From assembly GCA_022836615.1 (NCBI GenBank), contig MU405344.1:1-64000 (forward strand): a stretch of 64,000 nt of DNA, in the 5' to 3' direction. Under the pieces are notes generated by a model, which saw only the letters and a list, made by a program, of their open reading frames with translations, was not told the DNA's origin and did not search any database. The translations under genes and the position numbers were made by a program. The stretch is from Annulohypoxylon bovei var. microspora (Eukaryota; Ascomycota; Sordariomycetes; Xylariales; Hypoxylaceae). Shown in pieces: positions 57,346-64,000 of this stretch. How positions within the stretch are numbered: position 1 is the stretch's first letter; each line of letters starts with the position of its first letter.

Positions 57346-59245
57346 GCTGAACTGGCTGCCATGTAGTGGTGGGTTTCTTACCCGCGACGGTATCTCAACT
57401 CAAAGAGGATGGCTTCTGATGTAAAGAAAGTCTTCGATCTGGTAGCCTAGGAGAGACAAAGAATGCCAAGTAACAGCTCACGAGCGGGATGGAGATGAAA
57501 CAATAGGCAACAAGATTAACGTTATCTTATACATATAACCATACAGTAGCAGCCTCGACCGTTGCATCGATCGGAAAACCTAGAATGGCAAAATAGTTAG
57601 GACTATATGCTATGTAGAGTCATCGGTCGAGGTGCTTAGCCAAGGAATGCAGAATCGAAGCAACAATGAAGGCGAATTAACAGAGCATCATCCTTCAATT
57701 TCTGACCCTGCTTATTTGATCAACATCCCCTGTATATAATAGCTCCCGGTACAGATGTGCGTGAGATCAGTGGTTTTCCAGATCTGGCGGAGGTCTAGGC
57801 CAATCACCGTTCATTCGTATACAATTGAACGAATACGGCGGGATGGGGTGACGTTTTAGCTCGGGGTCATCTAAGGGTCCGAGACCCTGGTATTAGATAT
57901 TCTTACCGAATGAAACCCTGCACTAATGCATACACTGAGCGAAGATTCACTCGTTTATACTCGGATCCTATGCGAAGTTGCGAACGAAGTAACGCGTCTA
58001 TCAATCTTTTCAGCCGCACACTCCCATTTTCTTCTTCTCATTAATATCAAATGCCTTGAAGATTAAATGTCTATCTATCTATTTTCTCTATACCCTATAT
58101 AATACGAACACGAAAGTACCGGGCACAAAATAGAGAAAGTATAGCAGGTATCTACGAATAAGAGTATGGACACAACCATAATACCATTCAGATACATCAT
58201 AGTTCGGGTCGAACCGACTGTCGTTTATGAATAACCTTGTTTAATGAACGTTACATATTTGCTAGGAGTTAAGGCGCTCCCGGGTGCACACAGGATCTGC
58301 GCCGTGGGGTTACAGAATCTCACAGCGGCCTACCTCTGTACATATGTAAAACATAGCCAGGAAGGCAGGAAGGTAACACGACTGCGATAAGTGAAAGTGA
58401 GTCACAAATCATATTATAGATCGCCTCCAACTGACATCCCCTCTCTCACCATCAGGAGCCTATCAACGTGGTTATAATTACTCACATGGCAGCGTATACT
58501 TCCCGAGACATTGCCCCATTAACCATATATTAAGTGCCGATACATACATGCGCCCCTGTGCATACGCCGTATCTAGTCCGCCAATCTTAGCATTTCGTTA
58601 AGTAACTGACCTACATCTCCAGGAATAGAAAAAGGCTACGATTTTTAGAGGTACGTACGGAGTCATAGCTATTACACAAAAACACTAATGAGAAATTTAA
58701 ACCAACGACGCGTGGAATTTGACGCCAATCTATGACAGGTTTGAAGTCTTGTCATCGCAGACGTCAGCTAGGGATGCACATACACTCACCTCTCGCATCA
58801 TGTCAAAAAGCAGCAACTCTTTACGATTGCGATTCCCTGGATAACCCGTTGATCACCCGCTATTACATAAAGTCGGAGAGCCTCACCTCAAGACGCAAGG
58901 TGGAAACGCAAATCACAACTCGGCGGCTTATATAACTCGTAAGGAATATCATTGTTTTATATCATGATATAGGTAGCAGAGCTCATCAGTAATCCGGCGC
59001 CCCCCAAATCCGTGGTTCCCCAGCAATGAAGACTAAAAAAAAGAGACCTTATTTTCGTTCCATATGCCGAGCTCGGCATTCTGACGTGCCCCTCGCCGGT
59101 AGTCTAAATAAGATCACGCATGTCGACGGATATCGTCGGTGCAATATCAGAATCAACTAGTAAGGGAGGATATCAGTGATTATCCTATGGAAATCTACCC
59201 GACGCTGCCTGATACCCGTCGCTAAATCATCATGCCGATATCTAC
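57346..59245. other. Intergenic region
   Basis: 1.9 kb with the ABC transporter promoter and the 3' flank of the dehydrogenase gene. A short plus-strand frame at 58732-58935 shows no domain. Nothing else was recognised. Confidence 0.5.
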
Positions 59246-61233
59246 TTACAACTTGTTAGGAGGCGCAGCCGAGGTCATCGGCCACTGGTAACCCGTCGCA
59301 TCGCTAAATTTGTACCCATAAGATGATGTGAAGTCATCCAGGACGGCTGGTCCTCGAGATCCTATGAAATAGGTTAGCGCATGTTCAATGATTAACGTGA
59401 CACTCGAATGTTCTACTCACCATAGGGGTATTCCATCGGAATAATTTCCTTGTTGTCATCAAGGTAGTGTAACAGCGGCGTGAAGATCCTCCAGCTGGCA
59501 TCCAATTCATCGTCTCTGACAAAGTTGGAGTGGTCGCCCTTGAGGGCATCCAAAATCAGCGATTCGTATGCCTCGGGAATCTTAAGATCGGAGAATCGTC
59601 GTCTATATGTCAAGTCGAGTTCCGTCACGACCGTCTGCATGCTCAATCCGGGCAGCTTCGAGTTCATCTTAATGTAAACACTCTCGTTGGGTTGGATACG
59701 CATGACCAGCTCGTTCCGAGGAATGTCCTTGAAGATACCACTAGTAACGTCCTTGAACTGAATTCGGATCTCAGTCTTTTGCTCGTTCAAAGCCTTTCCG
59801 GCCTTCATGATGAACGGTACACCATCCCATCGCTCGTTCTTGATATAAGCAACTAGAGCGCAGAAAGTTGGGCAGCGCGATTCCTTTGGAACGGTATCGT
59901 CCTCCTTGTAAGAAGGCTTGCTACCATCGAGAGACTTTCCGTATTGGCCGATAATGACATTCTTCGGCTCGATAGCCGGGATACCTCGAAGTACGCGAAC
60001 CTTCTCGTCACGAATATCTTCGGCCGAGAAAGAGATGGGCCGCTCCATAGCCAGTAGCGTCAAGACCTGAAGTAAATGGTTTTGCATAACGTCTCGAATA
60101 ATACCAAACTCGTCGAAATATCCGCCACGACCCTCGGTACCGAAAGGCTCCTTAAAGGTGATTTGAACGTTGTCAATATGGTGTCGGTTCCAGGTAGCGC
60201 CGAAGAACTCGTTACCAAACCGAAGAATAAGAATATTCTTCACCATCTCCTTACCAAGATAGTGGTCAATACGGAAGAGCTCATCCTCCTTCCAGTCGGG
60301 CTCCAAGGACTTCTGGAGCTCGCGCGAGCTAGCAAGATCCTTTCCGAAAGGCTTCTCGACCTAGTTACGTAGAAAAATCAAGATTAATGTGACATACTTT
60401 TAACACAATGCAGAGAGTATCTCCTTACAATAACTCGCGCGATGCCTCGAGATGGGTAACAACACCTCTTCAAGTGCTGGGAGACGATAGTGAAGACGCT
60501 AGGGGGGAGCGCCATGTAGAATAGACGATGTGTTTCTTTCCGGCCGTCCTCGAGCTTCTCGAGATGCGCATTGAGGTTCAAGAAAGAGTCGTCCTGGTCA
60601 TATTGGCCAGATACGTAGCTGCAGTGTGCGCAGAACTCTGCCAGCTGCTTCTCCAGATCCTTAGTAGGAGTCTTGATGTATGACTTGACTCTCTTGAGGT
60701 ATTCCTCATGGTCCATCTTCGTTCGCGCATATCCGACGATCTTGACATCTTTTGGCAGGAATTGATTGCGGTACTTTCGGGATTGTTAGTTCTCGAACTG
60801 CTAGGTTACCTGGGTGGGTAGGTTAGATCAGGCACGTATACTCACAAGGCCAAAGAGGGCAGGGAACTGTGAGATATTCATTAGCTGAAAGAACTTTAAA
60901 CGTGGCAAGAAGGGCGAGTGATTGATAACGAATGATTTGTATCACTTACGGTCTTCTTCTTCGCAAGATCTCCCGAAGCACCGAGGACCACGATAACCGT
61001 GTTATCCTTGAGCTCCATGGAACTGATAGAACTCTGTTAGTATACTATACTGGAAGAAAGAGTAACAAGGTTCCTTGCTACACGCGACTCTTCGATGTTT
61101 TGCGCCTTTCAGCGGAAACCGGAGCTACCTCAACAAAAGCTCTTAAAAAAGCGCGAGCTTGATAATCGAGACATGACGATGAATAGCGGGGCTGGCGCGG
61201 GGTATTAAGAGCTTACCTTGCTGCGGAATCCAT
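59246..61233 (-). CDS. zwf1: Glucose-6-phosphate 1-dehydrogenase, 6 exons, 503 aa
   Basis: Exons: 61233-61217, 61022-60950, 60866-60846, 60773-60429, 60360-59421 and 59361-59246. A 7-codon micro-exon encodes FPALFGL. The NADP loop is GASGDLAKKKT, followed by YRNQFLPKDVKIVGYARTKM. EKPFGKDL and the catalytic RIDHYLGKE (His of the Asp-His pair) come next, then EPFGTEGRGGYFDEFGIIRDV; the end is GYQWPMTSAAP. It oxidises glucose 6-phosphate to 6-phosphogluconolactone, the first and NADPH-yielding step of the oxidative pentose phosphate pathway, in the cytosol. Length and all motifs are normal. This is a housekeeping gene and marks the right part of the window as core genome. Confidence 0.97.
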
Positions 61234-63966
61234 TGTGTGAGGTTCGCCTATGAGTGTGGGAATATTTGCAAGAGAGTAAGAACGGAAATAATAAATGGGA
61301 AAGAGAAGGTAACTTTGGGGGAAGGTCGTGAAATGGAAAAGGATCAAGTGAAGGTGATAAATCAAGGACGTTGGAAGAGTTTGGGGGTCGAATGGACGGG
61401 ACGGACGGAGTTGATGCCCCCTGGTTACTGTTCGCTAGGTCGCTGTGAGTAGCTGTTGTTAAGACCGATCTGAGATAGCTTGGGTACACAAATCCTAAGT
61501 GGCTGATGTGGGTAAGACCTAAACTCCAGAAGGAGTTAATAGTCTTATTTCTACAGTCTGATTTATAAGGCAAGGATTGTCTAAACTCTTTTTGGATACT
61601 AGGCAATAGGTAGTTACCAATGACTTCGATTTCGTATAAGGTTCTTTCAACTTTGTCTTTCGAGGTTGTCGCTCTTGCATCCTTTTTAACTTCAAAATTT
61701 CTAATGAGATAGCAATTAAGCATAATTTAAGTTGATTAAGTTCCAAGGTTACGATATGTAGGCAGGTTACTCATTTATGCACTTAGAATAGTACATGTAT
61801 GACACCTGGCAAAACCAATGGCTTAATACCTTACGTCAGTACAATAGCTTTGAAAACATAAACACTTTTGAGACTATAGCCTACCTACCTGCCTACCTGC
61901 CTACCTGCCTACTTAACCCGTTCACTATTTGGATGTATTAATAGCAAGGGTATGTCTTACGCAGAGGGAGAAACTCCAAGACCAATAGACATCTAAGATG
62001 AAAAAGGAAATGCCTATTCAGGGTTGAAAGTTGAAACTGACTGTAGCAATAATAAACTACCCACACTGACCAAATACAGTATTATATCCCTTAGTGGGGG
62101 AGCTTACTCAGATCACTCCCTTGCGACGGCGCGCACCTCCTACCTGAAGCTGTCTGAGCATTACGTAGAAGCTTGCCTTTATTAGCGGTAGGAAAGCAAA
62201 GTTATTGGCGGAGAGAAGGTCAAGGTTGCGCCGACCGCGGGGTAATTGATTAGACTTGATGAATGGTCCAACCGAGCTCGGGCGGACGAGCGAGCGCCTC
62301 TTGTTTGGAACTCGTGCCTGGAGGATGACCTTGGCGGGACAGGCGGAAGTCCAGTCGGATAGATCTTTCTTTCCCACCTGTTGTTGCCTATAGAGATTCG
62401 TCTCTCTCTCCAAGGCATAACTTTCAAGGCATAACGCTTCGTGTCTTTAATTTCTCCCGACTCTTCCAACCCACCAGGGCTAAAAAGAGACGGAAACCTG
62501 GAAATATCTTGGTGTGGTTATCCCGCATCATACAAATTTGGTGCAAGCGGGATAGCCAGATATACGGTATTATTCACGCATGATGTATGTACTTATTCCG
62601 CCTCCCTTCTGAGTGGGATGGCACCGAGTGGCCACATCCACTTAGAATGCTTGAGGGATTATTGATGGACTAGTAATGAGACAGAAAACGAGTCCGCCCT
62701 GTGCCGCTACCGTCACACAGCAGCCGCGGCAACAGTTATTTACAGGATGATTTGTTGTAATAAATACAAATTAGTAACGAAGATGAATGTGGCATGAAAT
62801 ACCTAGTTAGTCTTCGTTAATGCTTAGGTTTCCTCGCCTCTCGGGATTCGGTATGAACGATTTAAGCGTCTGTATATGCCCGAGCGTAACCGCGATTTAT
62901 TAAACTGCAGTGATACAGATTCGTGGCCTATATGGAGTCGTATATATTGTCTTGATAGCGGTGTATTATATTAGCAGCAGCACTGTTAGAACTGCAAGAT
63001 GTTTGGATACATAGGTATTGTAAGGGACCAACTATAAACGCCGGGTCGTCCCTGCATGTCAGCCGGAAGCCCTCGTTGTTGTGTAAGGGCTAGATACATA
63101 GATGATAGATGGATATTTCTAGAAAAACAGGTCAAAGTACCTAAATTAGCTTACATTCAAGAGCCGTAAGCATACGGGATTGCTTTGTGGGGTTAGGAAG
63201 CCGCCTCAAGGTATCGACTTAAGTCCGATCTAGATCGGTCACTCCGCTCGGGGGTTAGGAGTATAAATATCTCCTATACGAAGCAATCTTTCAGCTTTGA
63301 TCACGTCTGAAGGAATAGTATGTCAAATGCGTGATGAGTCTGCGATCCAGGACGGAGATGCTGAGTAGCCCATGCAATCCGTATACCCATGAGCTTAGAG
63401 TTGAAATATGTAGATGAAGCTTTCTAGCTCAGCCAAGTCAAATGTTCCATGGAATGTAAGGGGAGACCCGTAACATTCTTGGATAATTCCTAATTAAAAC
63501 CGATGATATATTGATCGAGCTGCGTTTTAGCTTCACCTTCTTGATTGTGTTGTTACTAATGTCCAAAGGATTTCCATGGTTCAAGTCCTGGTTCTTACTA
63601 AGCTACCCAGATCACCGCCGATAAGCGGAGGTTCTTATCTTAGACGGAGACCCACCGGAATTCTCGGGCAAGCCACAAAGTGGCTAACTGCCAATTGAAA
63701 CCCAATTCATCAGCCACCACACCAAATTGAAAAAAATTAATGATTTTTTTCTGTGGTTCTGTAACAGGGCTCGCTTAACGATTTCACACCAATCCACTAC
63801 TCCAACCAACGTCCATCATCAAGCCGAACCCACTCTAAGATTTGGCCATCACAACCATCGACGACAGAAATTCGCCCAGCGCCCATAGGTCTTTTACTGC
63901 GAAAGACTTCTCCCGGATCCCAATACCCCTTTGGATTTCTGAGAGTAGTGGAACAAATCATACAAG
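61234..63966. other. Long intergenic region
   Basis: 2.7 kb between the divergent dehydrogenase and eL33 genes. It contains the promoters of both, a CTAC-type microsatellite at 61880-61915 and AT-rich tracts. Several short open frames (61205-61723, 62108-62413, 62441-62665) show no domain. The last 150 bp before eL33 is the likely 5' leader. Confidence 0.5.
61880..61915. repeat. CTAC/CTGC microsatellite
   Basis: cctacctacctgcctacctg-type tetranucleotide run, related to the CTAC/GTAG repeats at the left of the window. Confidence 0.65.
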
Positions 63967-64000
63967 ATGCCTTCCGAAGCAGGTCACAGATGTAAGTATT
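63967..64000 (+). CDS. rpl33: 60S ribosomal protein eL33 (L35Ae), first exon, cut by window edge
   Basis: ATG at 63967 encodes MPSEAGHR followed by a split codon and a strong donor (gtaagt) at 63992. This short opening is the start of fungal eL33, which continues LYVKG in known homologues. An early intron after a handful of codons is typical of fungal ribosomal protein genes. Only 25 coding bases are in the window, so the call rests on a short but characteristic match. eL33 is a structural protein of the large ribosomal subunit. Confidence 0.7.
   Translation, partial: MPSEAGHRCKY

Noticed and set aside
63561..63600. ggttcaagtcc word resembling a tRNA T-loop
   Set aside because: The flanking five-base stems do not pair and no anticodon arm lies upstream.

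Overview
The window is nuclear DNA of a filamentous ascomycete (Pezizomycotina, most likely Sordariomycetes). The evidence is the density of 45-105 nt introns with GTRNGT donors, CTAAC/CTRAY branch points and YAG acceptors. Fungus-only families support it: a Zn2Cys6 regulator, a DUF3716 protein, a fungal rhodopsin-like 7TM protein, a fungal CorA-like giant and a PinX1/Pxr1 G-patch protein. The genome is compartmentalised, with AT-rich, repeat-bearing gene deserts (1-8.1 kb, 18.3-27 kb, 30.5-32.5 kb, 41.6-45 kb, 61.3-63.9 kb) alternating with gene blocks. Multi-exon models were built by hand from splice signals and frame continuity. The finished models have a total coding length divisible by three.

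Layout. 0-8.1 kb: desert with tandem repeats, CTAC/GTAG microsatellites, perfect hairpins and one DUF3716-domain gene. 8.1-18.3 kb: accessory block with an ABCB full transporter, a YdeI/OmdA-like protein, a Zn2Cys6 regulator and an MDR-superfamily reductase. 16.7-29.0 kb: mobile-element zone with three non-autonomous hAT elements (perfect 8-bp target duplications), one TA-flanked Tc1/mariner-type element, a decayed berberine-bridge-type FAD oxidoreductase, an aminoglycoside-phosphotransferase-like kinase and a 7TM protein. 29.3-37.5 kb: a 351-aa class I terpene synthase, a Ulp1-like cysteine protease broken by one stop codon, an F-box protein and a Fe(II)/2-oxoglutarate dioxygenase. 38.2-64 kb: more conserved genes. 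These are a mitochondrial phosphate carrier, an NAD(P)-binding protein, a proline/serine-arginine-rich protein, a CorA-like membrane protein (11 exons, 1213 aa), PXR1, a small coiled-coil protein, a second ABCB transporter (11 exons, 1329 aa), glucose-6-phosphate dehydrogenase and the first exon of ribosomal protein eL33 at the right edge.

How it may work together. The terpene synthase, the 2-oxoglutarate dioxygenase, the MDR reductase, the Zn2Cys6 regulator and the ABCB exporter are the classes found in fungal terpenoid clusters. Here they are spread over about 30 kb and separated by transposon debris, pseudogenes and unrelated genes. The window therefore shows at best a loose or fragmenting cluster. 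That is a hypothesis, not something the sequence proves.

Most notable observations: a hAT MITE whose target duplication ends 1 bp beyond the stop codon of an intact reductase gene; two near-identical hAT MITEs in direct orientation bracketing a kinase/7TM segment; a stand-alone terpene synthase of the type usually fused to a prenyltransferase; a Lys-rich insertion replacing the start of the helical region of NBD1 in the second ABC transporter; and abrupt GC-rich islands inside two otherwise ordinary genes.
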